A stretch of DNA of 59,262 nt, from NCBI GenBank assembly GCA_905182985.1, contig CAJJDN010000127.1:124334-183595 (forward strand), read 5' to 3'. Positions within the stretch are counted from its first letter, which is position 1. Each line of letters begins with the position of its first letter. The DNA comes from Paramecium sonneborni (taxonomy: Eukaryota > Ciliophora > Oligohymenophorea > Peniculida > Parameciidae). The notes under the pieces are model-generated. The model was not told where the DNA came from. It worked only from the letters and a program-made list of their open reading frames with translations, and ran no database searches. Made by a program: the position numbers and the translations under genes. Positions 25,251 through 38,021 of the stretch are shown piece by piece.

Positions 25251-25354
25251 TGATAGGTAAATTAATTGAATTGTTTTCATTATCTCTTGATTATAGATTA
25301 ATTTAATAGATCTTTTTCTGCTTCAAATATAATATTATAATATTCTGATCCTTT

Positions 25355-26004
25355 TCAACATCTCAACTAATATGTATTTTAATTTATCATTTTATAAACT
25401 AAATAAATTATTCTAATAAACATAAACATAATATCATTCTTATTTTACTTTTTTTACAATAAAACCCACATATTCTACTTAATATTTACTGCTTTATTTA
25501 ATCTATTTAATAAAATAGAAAATTTATTTACTGCATCATCAAATAATTGTTCAGCTTATTCCTTTTCATATTCTGGAAAAGTAGATAAAAATCTTTAAAC
25601 TAATTTTTCCTTCACTTCATTGAGTCGAAATTCTTCCTGTTAATTTTATTTAATAAATTCATCAATAGATTTTCTCCATCCCTTCCAATCTTGTTTTGAT
25701 TCACTTTCTTTTGTATTTTCTTATTCCTTATGTTTGGAATTATTTTGCTATTATTTTGGATTATTCTATTGTTGTTAAGGTTTTTTCCCCTAGAATTCTA
25801 ATAAATTAATACATTAGCATAGGGTCCCCAATATAATTATTTTTCAGTCAAACAAGAAACATGATCAACATGATTATCACTGAACATCTTCTTACAATCA
25901 ATGCAGATTAAGGAAGGTGGTTTCCTGCATTAAGTTTTTACATGTTTATCAACCTAAGGTTTTGTTAGAGTACGATCACAATGATAACACATAAAAGTCA
26001 CCAT
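25355..26004 (-). CDS. LYAR-like C2HC zinc-finger nucleolar protein
   Basis: Encodes 208 aa with one 23-nt intron. The N-terminus carries paired LYAR-type zinc fingers: CYHCDRTLTK, KHVKTQC, CIDCKKMF and DHVSC supply the Cys/His ligands. The middle is Gln/Asn/Lys-rich, and the C-terminal part (WKGWRKSIDEF... FLSTFPEYEKEQ) resembles the helical LYAR tail. LYAR proteins act in the nucleolus in rRNA synthesis and ribosome assembly, so a nucleolar role is likely. It is divergent from the gene at 26057 with 52 bp between starts. Confidence 0.85.
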
Positions 26005-26056
26005 TAATTAAATAGAGAAATAAAATTTATAAATATAAATATCAATTATTCTGTCA

Positions 26057-27200
26057 ATGAAAAGTCTCAGATCTGAAGAACCTCTAAGTACAACTTCTAA
26101 AAACAAAGGATTTGTTTTCGATATTGGGAATCAAAGTACAACAAGAGTACATAAAAGTATATTAGCATTAGAAATAATAAAAAATTCCATTTCAATTGAA
26201 CTCATTAAACACAGAAGAGTGCGATAATGATACATATAGGAGTCAATAGGCCTTTAAAAAGTTAAAAAATCTTGAATTTTAAAATGATTTATTTATGATG
26301 GAAATGTAACATGCTTAGAGAAGAAAGGAGGCTGAATCTAATCGATTGAAGTTTTAATTATCTTCAATAAAATCAGACATTGATTTTATGAAAAGTTAAT
26401 TATAATCTCCAGTTGCAAAGGCAAAACCTAAACGCAAACGTTCTAAATCAATCGATAGTGAATAGTCCTCAGATTAAAGTAGCAGTAGTAGTAGTGATAA
26501 TAGTTTTATCAAATGTCCAATTAAGTTTAAACATTATGAACCAATATAAAAAGAATAAGTGAAAGTAGATAGGTATAAAATATATTTAAGTAGTTATGAT
26601 ACTATAGCCAAAAGATTTTAAAAGTTATTTTAAATAAGTGATGCAAATGAAAAGTTGAATTGGATGGTAAAATAATACTTTAACTCATTCCACTCTATTT
26701 AATTGGATTTATAGAATAATTTGTTGCCAATATTATTAGAAAATACTTTAAAATTGTTGATTGAAATAATAGAAAAATTGAATTCAATAAAATTGGACAC
26801 ATTGTCATTTAAATCATTCGATCCATTTCAAAATGGGGAAAAAAATAACAAAAGATATTCAAGTGATTTAGATGTAGATACAATTAATCAAGAGTATCAA
26901 TTTTAAGGAACTCATATTTTGACAGATTATTCTTAAAAGTTTACTGAGTAGCCTTTAAAAAACTAATTTTCAACTCCATAGTATAAATAATAACAACCAG
27001 AATAATAATAATCAGCTCGATAATTATAAAACATGATGAAATCAAAACCAGATATTAGTTGCCAGACAAGCAATAATTAAACTCTGGATAAGAAAGTTAG
27101 TATAAGTGAAAGAAGTTAAAAAAAAACAAGTAATAATTTTAAGATTGTTATAGCTTCAAAGTGTTAGCTAATGCCTAGTTTAAAGAATAGACAAAAATGA
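26057..27200 (+). CDS. Hypothetical basic protein
   Basis: Encodes 365 aa with introns of 25 and 21 nt. It contains a nuclear-localisation-like cluster (KAKPKRKRSKS) followed by a Ser/Gln tract, a hydrophobic helical region near residues 190-240, and a Gln-rich basic tail. No domain is recognised. The NLS-like cluster suggests a nuclear protein, but that is inference. Confidence 0.65.
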
Positions 27201-27527
27201 AGATTGATTTGATTTTCGAATATTACTATACATGTATATAAATAATAATAACATGAAAAGAATAAATAATATTAATTTATAAATAATGAGAGAAGGAAAA
27301 AAGAAAATATTAAAAAGGCGATTTTAATACTCATATCATTGCCATCTTTTACTTAAAGTTGAGTTTTTTTGTATTATTTAAAAAATGAATGTTATCCAAC
27401 AAATAAAGTTTTCAATATATGATTCATTAAAATTTTTGGTGATTCTAAAAATAAATTAAAAAATACCTGTTATTTTTGATAGTGATTATTATGTGAAATG
27501 TCATCTCTATTAATATTATCTTATATG
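27201..27527. other. Spacer between convergent genes
   Basis: A+T-rich 3' flanks of two convergent genes. No coding frame or repeat of note is seen. Confidence 0.5.
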
Positions 27528-28107
27528 TCAATAATTATGATTACTTGCTTTAAATTCTTTGATCACATCTTTTTGAATTTTGAGAATGAATTCACTCATA
27601 CTCGGATTCTCTGTGAGAAGTTTCTCTAAAAAATCCTCTCTATTTGAAAATGTTTGTTTTAAATCTAAGAAAATAGCCAATTTTTTAGTGGTTGTAAGAC
27701 TAGCATAGAATTCTTCTAAAGGTAAACTCATATTATAAGTATTTGATGTTTTATAATTCACTTTCTCAATAGCATAAGGTACTGTAATAAAAAAACATAT
27801 AATAAAGAAATCATACATATTTTGTATGTGCTTAGATTTGTATACAATTTGACTTTTAATTCTCTTCCTTAAAATTTATATCCATTTAATGTTTCTACTG
27901 CAATATTAGCTGTAAATTGATCATAATACTCAGCTGTACATGAGAATTTGACTTCACCCTCTCTTCTATATGTAATTTATTTAATTTTCAGTACTTTGGT
28001 GTCCATTCTACTAAGGGTCCAATACTGGATAGCAGCAATTCTACTTCATCATTTTTAGCCAAACTCTAAATATTGGTTACGTGAATTTGATTTCCTTTAA
28101 GTGGCAT
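27528..28107 (-). CDS. RRM protein, CstF64-like
   Basis: Encodes 171 aa with introns of 29 and 35 nt. The N-terminal half is an RNA recognition motif: IHVTNIQSLAKNDEVELLL (RNP2 side), GEVKFSCTAEY (RNP1 position, degenerate) and VETLNGYKFQGREL. The C-terminal half (LPLEEFYASL... FLEKLLTENPSMSEFIL) resembles the CstF64/CstF2 hinge that binds CstF77. It may therefore be a 3'-end processing factor, though the RNP1 aromatic residues are not clearly conserved. The 35-nt intron is at the long end for this genome. Confidence 0.7.
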
Positions 28108-28122
28108 ATATTAAATTAATAA

Positions 28123-29921
28123 ATGCGCGATCAAGGTATGTGATTTATTGGAACTAGGTATTTCACAGCTCACACTCTTAAACCACCCTAGGCAATCTTT
28201 CGTAAAACTGTTTCTATTGACATATGTATTAATAAATTTGAAAATATAGATAGCCCACTTTCATTAGATTAAAAAGAATAATTTTTTAAAGAATCAAAAC
28301 TAACTAAATCCTTTTCTTCTCCTCCTAATTCGGGAAGAGATAATTGCATTCCTGATGAAGAAGTGATATCATATTTTATAACAGATGATAACCACTCATA
28401 AACTAGCTATAAATAGGTGAGATTCTAGGAACCTTAAGAAAAGTAATATGATCATATAAGTAGAATAGAACTACCAATACTATTGGATTAAAATGTAGAA
28501 GATAGAAATCTATTCCAATTCCTGAAAAAGTTTAAGAAGATCTTATTGGTGAGTCTTCTTAACTCTCTCCATACAATAAATCCTAAATTCGTATTAAAGA
28601 TCGATAATATATGAACTAATCAACTAATTTATTGCATGAAAATGAAAATTAATTTAAAATTAATATTGACAATAGTTTTGGAATTAAAACAATATCTTCA
28701 AATGATCAATTTGATCAAATTAATTAAATGGCAGATGAAATAGTCAATTTAGTCAAAAACTATTTAAATGATATTTAAGACTAAGAAAATTATTTTACTT
28801 TTGATGAACGAGAATTAGATACAAGAAATCGATAATAAATTTAAAGAAGAGTACTTAAGGTAAATTTAATTCATATTCAATAAAAATTAGAAAGCATTAG
28901 AAAATTTAAATTTTAAGTTAAATGTAACTGCTTGTTCTCCCATTTGTAGATTATCAAATACATCATCTCAATTAGAAGATTTCTATATTGATTATAAAGA
29001 ATTGTAATTAAAAATTGAAGAACTAACAGATCAAAATGATTTATTGAAGGATAAATTAGAAATTTAAGATCTATAATTATTACAATAATATGAAGAAGTT
29101 AAAGAACTAAAGATAAAGTTATTAGATTTAGAATTTCAAAATAAATCATCTAAAATTGATTTGGATGCTAAAGATAAAGATATTGTCATTTTAAATGAGT
29201 AATTGATGAAATTAAAAAACTAATTAGATGGATAAATTAAAATTTGTTAAATTTAATCATCGAAAATTTAATAATTAGAATAACAGTTAGAAAAATAATC
29301 AAATTCTAAATATCAGAAATTGAAATCAAATATTAATATAAATAATTCATTTAAAAGAGAAAAAAAACATGCAAATTCATTTCATGAAGTATGTTATTCT
29401 CCAAATGGAAAAAAAATTGTGATTGTTAATAGTAGTACAAATAGTTCTCAACAATCTCCTATAAATTTATAGATTTCAAATAGTAAAACCTTAAATATGG
29501 ATGATACTACTTATTTTGGATCAGTTTATAATGAGAAGAGATAAGGTTATGGAAATTTAAAGAAAGGAGATAAAAAACTATATAGGGGTATAAATAAAAT
29601 ATTATAGATAAGGATTTTGGCAGGATGATACTTTTAATGGTTTTGGACATTTATATAATGAAAATGTAGAAATGGGGATTATTGATTATATAAATTTAGA
29701 TTCAGTAGGAAATAAATGGATTAGCTATTAAGGAGAGTTTTAGGATGGTTTATTTCATGGATATGGAATATGGACATTTAGTGATAATACTAGATTTCAT
29801 GGAAAGTTTGAATTTGGTAAAGCTTGTGGTAGAGGGTAATATAGGTTATATAAAATTTAGAGTTTGTTATAGGAATATTAATACTATTTAGGGAATATGG
29901 AATAAAAATATTAAAATGTGA
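28123..29921 (+). CDS. Coiled-coil protein with C-terminal MORN repeats
   Basis: Encodes 551 aa with five introns (33, 26, 31, 25 and 28 nt). The first third is low complexity, the middle a Gln/Leu/Lys coiled coil, and the last ~130 residues carry MORN repeats: YFGSVYNEKRQGYGNL, YRGFWQDDTFNGFGHLY, YQGEFQDGLFHGYGIW and FHGKFEFGKACGRGQY. MORN repeats bind membranes or scaffold cytoskeleton and are common in ciliate and apicomplexan cortex proteins. The start codon is only 15 bp from that of the divergent RRM gene. Confidence 0.85.
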
Positions 29922-29941
29922 TAATATATATTTATATCATA

Positions 29942-32056
29942 TCATATCTTGATAAATGTGTGATAATTTTTATGGCTGGTAGCTACATAACATTTCCAAT
30001 CATCTTTTTTAAGTGCATAACATTCTTCACAGAAATAGAAACCAAAACAATTTTCACATTTGTAAACACTTCCAGATTTATCTAATTCACAACCTTAACA
30101 TTTATATGTTTTTTTCTGATAGTTTTAAACTTCATAGATAGGTTCAAAACGATGATCAGCTTTATGCCTTGGTCCATTTAATTCTGATTGTGTTCTAGTA
30201 AAGAAACAATTTTAACCTATAAAAAATAATTAAATTAATTTACATAAACTAAAATTTGTACATTATTTACAAACAAATTAAACTCCAAGGATAGGTTTTT
30301 AAAAGCATCCATTACATTTAGCATCATGACATGGTATACCTTCAGCAAATGTTGGTAATTCTATAACTTTGAATTCATGATCTTTATGAATAGGATCACC
30401 TGTAATTAATAGATTATCAAAACAAGCTTCACAGAAATCATAATTATCACAAGTAATGCATTCAAATCTAGCTCCCCATATTGGATTTTAATCACAACCA
30501 TTACATTGATGATATTAATGTAAAACTTCTTCATCTGCTTTATTAGCCAAAAAAAACATTTCATTTTCAGTTAATTCTCCATCACTAAATTAGATTTTAT
30601 AATTTATACTTAATTTTTTTATTGTAACAATTTGAACAGATATCAAAATTAGCAATTTTTTTAGATTTGTATCTACAAATTCCAGGTTATAATGATATAC
30701 TACAAACATTACAACTTATTTAAACTAACCATTTTTAAAAAGTTTCTCCAAGTTAATTTCCAACAGAAAACCATCCATGTCTAAGATTATTATTTCTTGC
30801 AAATATTTCTACTTTCTTAGCACCTGGCATCATTAATTCAATGATTTCATATAATTCAATTGGTTTCTAAGATTTATTTCTAACAGGACTAAATATGATA
30901 TTATTAGATATTTTTGAATGATATTCAACATGTTCACCTGGAGGACATTTATAACTAATGTAATTGAATTTATATTACCCAACTAGACAAATTTCAAATG
31001 AGTGCATAAAGTAATATCCTGTAGAAAGATAAACATTATTGCCTTATGGATTCAATTTCACCCAAATAATTTGATCAACTATTTCATATCCCCATTTACT
31101 AGCCATTTCATAAGCAATATTTAGTTGAGTGTTAAGGATCCAAAGAAATAGAAATCCTTTCTTACTCAATTTCTCTATTTTTATATCCATTATTTCTTGA
31201 TTGCTCATAGTATTATAATCTAAAGAAAATTTACTATTGGTAAACATGAATGAAGAATCATTCTATTATCCTCCTTTAATTCTCCAAGGTGGATCCATTA
31301 AAACAACTAAAATATAATTATATTAATATAGAATACCATCAAATCCACCTACTTTTTCAACTAGAAAGTCAATATTAAAATATCTTATATCACAATTAAT
31401 GTATGATTTAATTTCTCCTAATTTTGATAATATTTCTTAATTTTCAATTCCTAGGAGTTTCAAATTACGTTTAGTTTCAAATTCTGTACCATCTTCTGTT
31501 AAAATTCTTAAAGGTTCATCTTCTTATTTTGGTTCTTCTTCCAATTACTTACCATCACATTCTTAACCTGTTGAACATTCAGGTTAAGTGAGTTATTTTA
31601 ATTCAGCAGCAGTAACAGGAATATCTTATATAATTTTTAGATTGTACCTTGAAATATCTTGACATATATGTTTTTGAATAGTTCTTTGACTAAATTTTCT
31701 TATTCACTGCCTGAAGTTAGGATTTATTTTTATTCATAAGACTTTTTAAAGATCTTATTAACTCTTCTAAGAATAAGCTTAGATTTGTATTCAGCTTCAT
31801 CAGAAGAGTCCTCTAAGTCTATACGTTTATGAGTCCTTCTAAACTTTTTGGTTTTCTTAGGTTTGATTTTAGGATCAAATTCAGAAGAGTTATCAGATTC
31901 GAAGACCAATTATTCACAGGATATTGGTAATTATTTGATTAAAGTAGGTTCTTAGTTTTGTTATACCTCTTCTCTTGGCGGGGTCTGTATTTCAGTATTC
32001 TTCTTTTTGCGACCTTACTTATGATGAGTGATTTTGTGTTGAACAACTAGAGGCAT
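29942..32056 (-). CDS. MT-A70 methyltransferase with ZZ-like fingers
   Basis: Encodes 661 aa with five introns (23, 30, 24, 25 and 27 nt). Residues ~1-180 are basic and disordered; residues ~230-450 are an MT-A70 (METTL3-family) adenine N6-methyltransferase with an intact DPPW motif in VLMDPPWRIKGGQQND, then KGFLFLWILNTQ, WGYEIVDQIIWVK, SQKPIELYEIIE and FARNNNLRHGW. The last third has three cysteine-rich modules of ZZ type (CNGCDQNPIWGARFECITC, CNGCF...GVQFVCKQC, CQGCELDKSGSVYKCENC). In ciliates MT-A70 enzymes make 6mA in DNA or m6A in RNA; which applies here is not visible. The fingers could read histone tails or bind partners. Confidence 0.93.
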
Positions 32057-32300
32057 AGGTTAAAGTGCTAAGAATAAGTAAAGTTTAAACCTTGTGTGCC
32101 AGTTTACTTTCTCTCTCGCTTATTGTACACCAGATTATCAAGATTTATCTACTTTAATCCAGTCTTTTGTTTTTAAACATTTTTTTAAACATCAGAGATT
32201 AGTTTGACATCACAACTCTTTTCTTGGTCAGTCATTAATTTTTAATTTTTTTATTCAATCCTCACATGGAAGCCATTATAAATATTTATAAATAAAATAA

Positions 32301-33047
32301 ATGGATTCAGAAGACTATCATTTCAAGTTCCGCATTGTGATTTTAGGTACCATTCTTATGTATGTTAAGGTGAGAAATCGGTTGGAAAATCAACCTTTTT
32401 AGATGGTAAATTAAATCATAAAATTAAAAGTATTGGCAATCACCTTTGGCAAGATAATAGAATAAGAAGCATCAGATGAATTAAATTTGAAGGTATAATA
32501 AAATAAAAGTAAATAAAGACTGTTGGTTATATGGATGATGACACTCTTTATAAGATAGCATATTGGGAAATACCTGGAAAACATCGTAGTCCTGATACAT
32601 TCTTTCGTTTTTGTTTAGGAGCAACAGCAGCGATATATATGTTTGATGGTAATATTAGGAATTGAATAAGTTAGTTTCTAAAAGATAAACTTTTGAAAAG
32701 ATTGAACATTGGATAACTGAAAATGAGAAAACTGAGATTCCAGTTAAAGTATTGATTGGAAATAAGATTGACTTATATGCTAGTAATAAAGGAGGGGTGT
32801 CAAAGTCAGAAGCAATAGGAATGGCTCGTAAATATGGAATGGAATATTTTGAAGTTTGGTATAATATTTATATATATAAACTAGTTCAATTGGAGATACT
32901 TCAATAGCACCAGTTTTTGATTATCTATTTTCTACTATAATAGGATAGATTCCTAATCCACCTACTCCTTTATCATTGATGGGTAAAGGTATCTTAATTG
33001 GAAAGAGATTACTCAACTCATCTAAATATCAATTGGTACTAATATGA
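32301..33047 (+). CDS. Rab-like small GTPase, atypical switch II
   Basis: Encodes 206 aa with five introns (23, 25, 26, 26 and 26 nt). The P-loop (LGEKSVGKST) and the guanine-specificity motif (GNKID) are present. The G3 motif, normally WDTAG, reads WEIPG followed by KHRSPD, so the catalytic Gln and the DxxG Asp are missing. The C-terminus lacks a CAAX or double-Cys prenylation site (ends KYQLVLI). This is likely a Rab-like protein with little or no intrinsic GTP hydrolysis, possibly of the IFT/RABL type. Subfamily is not assignable. Confidence 0.85.
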
Positions 33048-33084
33048 TAACTAAAGTAGGCGCTTTGTGATATAGCATCACTAT

Positions 33085-36000
33085 ATGAATGATATTAAAA
33101 TAATTATGTATTGCGGTTTAAATAATTTGGGTAACACATGTTACATGAATTCTCTTCTTCAGACACTCTTTATGACTCGTTAATTTAGAGAAGCCCTATT
33201 TAAATGGAAATATGATGAAACTAAGCATCCTAAAAAAGAAGATTGTATTCCTTATCAATTATAGTATCTCTTCACTAAGATGCAAGAATGTTATGAAAAT
33301 AGAGCTACAGATGCTAGAAATTTAGTAAGATCATTTTAATGGGATCCATAAGAATCATTTGCATAACATGATGTTTAAGAATTTTGCAGAGTATTATTTG
33401 ATGCTATCTAATAATCAGATGATTAAGATTTCATCACACGTTTATATCAATCTCACTCATAATCATATGTCTAATGTCTTAAATGTTAACAAGAGAGTGT
33501 TTCAAATGAAGTTTTCTTAGATCTTTCACTTACTGTCAAAAGTGACTTTTTAAATGTTTATAATGAGTCTTTAGAGAGAGCTCTATATTATTATATTAAA
33601 CCTGAGAAGTTGGAAGGCGATAATAAATATTTATGTTAAAATTGTTAGGATAAAACAGATGCTCTAAAAGGATTTAGATTAAAAGCACTTTCTGATATTC
33701 TTACTATTCAATTAAATCGTTTTGAATTAGATTTAAATACATTTGAAAGAAAGAAGGTTAATGATTATGTATCTTTTCCTTTTGTTTTAGATATGAACAA
33801 TTTTCTTAAACCATATGATTAAATTCATATTGAAGATCATCCTGATTTATTAGAGGAAAGAGAGAAATTAAAATTATAATATGAATAAGAAAAATTATAA
33901 AGTTGTTTTAGTGATCCTTTAAGAAGAAAAAATAGAAAACCTTCTCCAGATGAAAGAGTTTAAAAAGTTCATTTTAATGATACTCCATAAATAGTACCAT
34001 CAGATGATAAAATGTAATTTAAAAAGTAATTGTTAGAAGCACATTAAGAATTCTAATCAAAGTTTTAAAGTTTTAAATCTACAAATAATAATAATAATAA
34101 TACTCAAACTTAATTTACATCTTAAACTATACCAAATAATCCTAATCTAATTTTAACAGCTGATGAAGCTTATGATATTGATAATGATATATTATTTGGT
34201 GGTAATCTCGATAATTTAGGTGATTTAGGAGAAGGTACTACTGCTAATACTGTTAAAACTATAAAAGAAGTATAAGGTGGTGCGAAAATAAAAAACTCTG
34301 ATGAAAAAGAAATATAAGAAAGAATTGAAAATGAATCTCATAATTTATCAATCAAATAAAAAATATAAGAACTTCTATAGAATGGTCCAAATATCTATGA
34401 ATTATATTCAGTAATGATTCATTCAGGTGGAGCATTAGGTGGACATTATTATGCATATATAAAATCATTTGAAGATGGAGATTGGTATTGTTTTAATGAT
34501 TCAACTGTCTCTAAAATATCTTGGAAAACAATTTTAACAATGTTTGGAGATAAATATCCTAAATATAATATGGGTAGTAGTGCATATTTCTTAATGTATA
34601 GAAGAGCTGGTGAAGAATTAAGTACATAAAAACCTGAAATTTAAGAACATTTAAAATAAGCTATTGTTAAAGAATTATAAGAATAAAAAGAAAAGGAAGA
34701 AAAATGGGAAAGAGAAAAAAAAGAAAAAGAAATGGAATTAAAAATTAGATCATTTTATAAAAATAAAGATGCTGTTATTAAAACAAGAAAGGATACACTT
34801 TTAAAAGATTTTAAATTATAAATCAGGTAAGAATTGAATGTATAAGAAGATGATGAAAATACAAGAATAAGATTCTATAATCATATAGATAATATTCCTT
34901 AAGATACATTCACAAAAAAAGAAAATGAAACTCTTTAAGGATTATATTTTAATGATTTTAAATCTGTTCTTTTAGAAACTAAAGCTCCACATGAAATTTT
35001 TGAAGATTATGATCCTCATATTATGTTAATAAAATTATGTGTTTGGAGAAATGATATTGAATCTTTAGATGAAAACGAATTGAAACCTATTAAATTTTTC
35101 ATTCGAGATGATAAAACTGTTGATTAATTTATGGATGTAATAACTTAAAGATTAGGAGTACCTAAAGATAAATAAATAATTCTTTAAAAGAATTGGATTA
35201 ATGGAGCTACTAATTATTCATTTAGAATAAATTAATAACATTAATTAGAATAAACTCTTTATGATCTCAAAATTGGTAGAAATGTAACATTATATTTGGA
35301 AGAACAATAAGAATAGTGTGGATTACCATTAAATTGGGATTAAAAGTTTGAATGTGAAAAACATAAATGCAGAATTACTTTTAATGATCCTAGAAAACAA
35401 TTATTACCTTCAGAATCTCCTGATTATTGTTTTGAATTATAAATTGATAATAGAAGAACAATGTAAGAATTAAAAGAAAAAATGAGTGATTTTCTTGGTT
35501 TGGATATTGATTCATTTATTGTTAAGAAAAGTAATAGATATGGTGAAGAAATTAAAGATTTAACAACTACAATAAAAAATAATTAAGCTATTGGTCGTGC
35601 AGCATTTTGTTTAATGATGGGTAAACCATCAACTAAAGGTATTTACAAAATTAAAGTTGGAATGGGAGGCTTATCTCCTAAATACTCGGATACAATTGAA
35701 TTTGAATTATAAGATTTATTTGATATGGAAATCAACTCAGAATGGTATGTTAAAGAACTTAAAGAAAAGTTATGTTAAAAAATATAGGAATTGAAATAAA
35801 TTGTATTGTAACCTAATCTTATAAGATTGAGATATAAATTAAATACAAAACTTAGTTAAGTTTATCATAATGATTAACTATTAAAAAATTTAAGAATTTT
35901 TGATAATCAAACTCTCATAATTGAAAAATTAGAAAAAGAAGATGAAATTAAAGAAAATCAATTATTAGGATATGTAAGATTTTATAATCCAAAAGATTTT

Positions 36001-36651
36001 ACTCTTTCATTTCCTCCATAAGAAATTTTTTTAAATAGTACTGATACTATGCATGATGTCTCAACTGTTATTTCAAATTTATTCAATATTAATTAGGATG
36101 CAATAGAAGCTATTAAAATTAATAATGTCTTTAGTTTTGCTATAACTGATTTAGTCACTGCAAGTTTTGATTGGTAATTACTTAAATTCAACCAAAATGT
36201 TGTAAATAAAAGTCCATGGTTTCTTTTGAAAGATTCTTATTATCTTATGTATGTTTATATTATATATACTTTATTAGTGTGAGAGATGCTCGAGAAGTTC
36301 CTAAAGATATGACTGAATTGAGATAAAAAGTAGATGAGATCCTTGCGAAATCTTCTGATCCTTCTAAAGTGTAATAAAAAATACCTTTGTAATCTACTAA
36401 ACCAAAAGAAAAAGCATTAAAAATAACAGTTGTTAAGTAATGAATATTTATATTGTAGAAAATAAGATGAATAAAAATAAGATGAATTATAAAAATTAGT
36501 AGAGTAAATAAAATAAGAGGAGTAGGAGAAATAAGAAAATGAAACATAAGATGAAAAATCATTTAAAGTTGATTAATAAGAAGAAGCACAAAAACTTGAT
36601 TCATAAGAGAATACAAATCAAATATAAAAAAATGAATAATAATAAGATTGA
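33085..36651 (+). CDS. Ubiquitin-specific protease, USP47/USP7-like
   Basis: Cysteine deubiquitinase of 1171 aa with introns of 29 and 22 nt near the 3' end. The Cys box is GLNNLGNTCYMNSLLQ at the very N-terminus; the QDFITRLYQ... CLKC finger region and LSLTVK follow; the His box is GGALGGHYYAYIKS with a following WYCFND. The catalytic domain is split by a ~170-aa acidic/Asn-rich insert. The ~550-residue C-terminal half resembles ubiquitin-like modules of USP7/USP47, ending in a Gln/Glu-rich tail. The start could also be the ATG at 33106. All catalytic residues are in place. Confidence 0.93.
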
Positions 36652-36674
36652 GATTTATATAGATAAAATTTAAT

Positions 36675-38002
36675 TCATATTTCAGTTTATTTATTAATAT
36701 TTAATTCCTATTCAAATTAAAAATTTGTATCTGTCTACTTTTCTTAAGATACAGTTTTAAAAAAAGGATGTTTCAATGCATCTTCTACTTTAATTCTCTA
36801 TTTGGGATGTAAACATAGTAGTTTTGTTAATAAATCTTCAGCATTGTCATCAAAACCTTCCATATTTATTATTAATTTCCATTTAATAGGTTTAGTTGCT
36901 GTTACTGATGGTAATTTTAAATCATAATCTACATTATTATTATTAAATATTACCAAACAAATCACATATTTATCTTACTTATTCAGATCCAAATAAACTT
37001 GCTAATTCTAATATAAAATTAACATAAAAAAAGTTTTTTGTTGCAACAGGTTTATTAATCATTCTAACATTGCTAAATAAATTATATTTTTTTGTTAAGA
37101 ATTGTAAAAATATAACTCCAACTGCCCACATATCAACTTCATAAGATTAATCCTATATATATATTTAATTAATAATACATGATAATGCAAAATACTTTCT
37201 AATGGCATAAAACTTTCTGTTCCAATTTTGTTTTATCCAATTTAATCTATAGTTTTTTGAATTTCATTATATAAATTAATTTTCCTTCTTATTTCTTAGA
37301 CTTCATCTGATTAAGGATTCTTAATAATATTTAAATAAATTCAATACTTTCTTTGACAAATCCTTTTCTTTTTCGATCAATTTTGCAACAAATGATCTAT
37401 CAATTTCACTGAGCCCATAATCAATCAAAATTCCTTTACAAGTTTTTGGGTTATACAGAAAGTTTCCAGGTTTTACATCTCTATGATATATACCATTTTA
37501 TTTTAAAATATCTAAAGCTTTCAATAACTCAAAAAGATATTTTCTTATTTGCATCATATCAAAGTTTGCAAAAAATGTCTTATTAAGTTAAAATATGTAC
37601 TATGAATGGTTTATATGTAAAGTATTCTATTACTATGTATATTTTTTAATCCTTCAAAAATAGATTAACCAATTGAGGCATATTCTCTTTACCATAAATT
37701 AACTTCAAAAATCCAATTTCTGCAAATATCAATTCTGGTGACACAGTTGAAAAATTAACTTTAATGGCATACTTTTTAGTTTTATCAATTTGACCTTAAT
37801 TCAATCCTAGACTAAATCTTTATGATTATTAATACGCCTTATATACAACTCCATAACCACCTCTTCCCATTTCTCTTACAACTTTATAATTATACTTTAG
37901 ATAGACCTCTTCATCAATAGATTAATCCATATAATAACGATCATTTGAACATGGGGTGACCTTGAGTTTTGTGCTTTAAGACTTTTTTAAACTTTTTTTC
38001 AT
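36675..38002 (-). CDS. CDC7-like replication kinase (DYG variant)
   Basis: Encodes 408 aa with introns of 22, 28, 26 and 25 nt, all phase-consistent. Glycine loop GRGGYGVVYKA, VAIK-type Lys in KKYAIKV, and the CDC7 catalytic loop HRDVKPGNFLYNPKTCKG are present. The DFG motif reads DYG. The activation segment end reads GTESFMPLE instead of GTxGFRAPE, and then the CDC7-type EVDMWAVGVIFLQFL helix follows. CDC7 with Dbf4 phosphorylates MCM proteins to fire replication origins. Kinase inserts are short compared with animal CDC7. The start at 38002 gives MKKSLKKSQS; an internal ATG at 37930 is an alternative. Confidence 0.85.
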
Positions 38003-38021
38003 TTATTATAGATTATATAAA

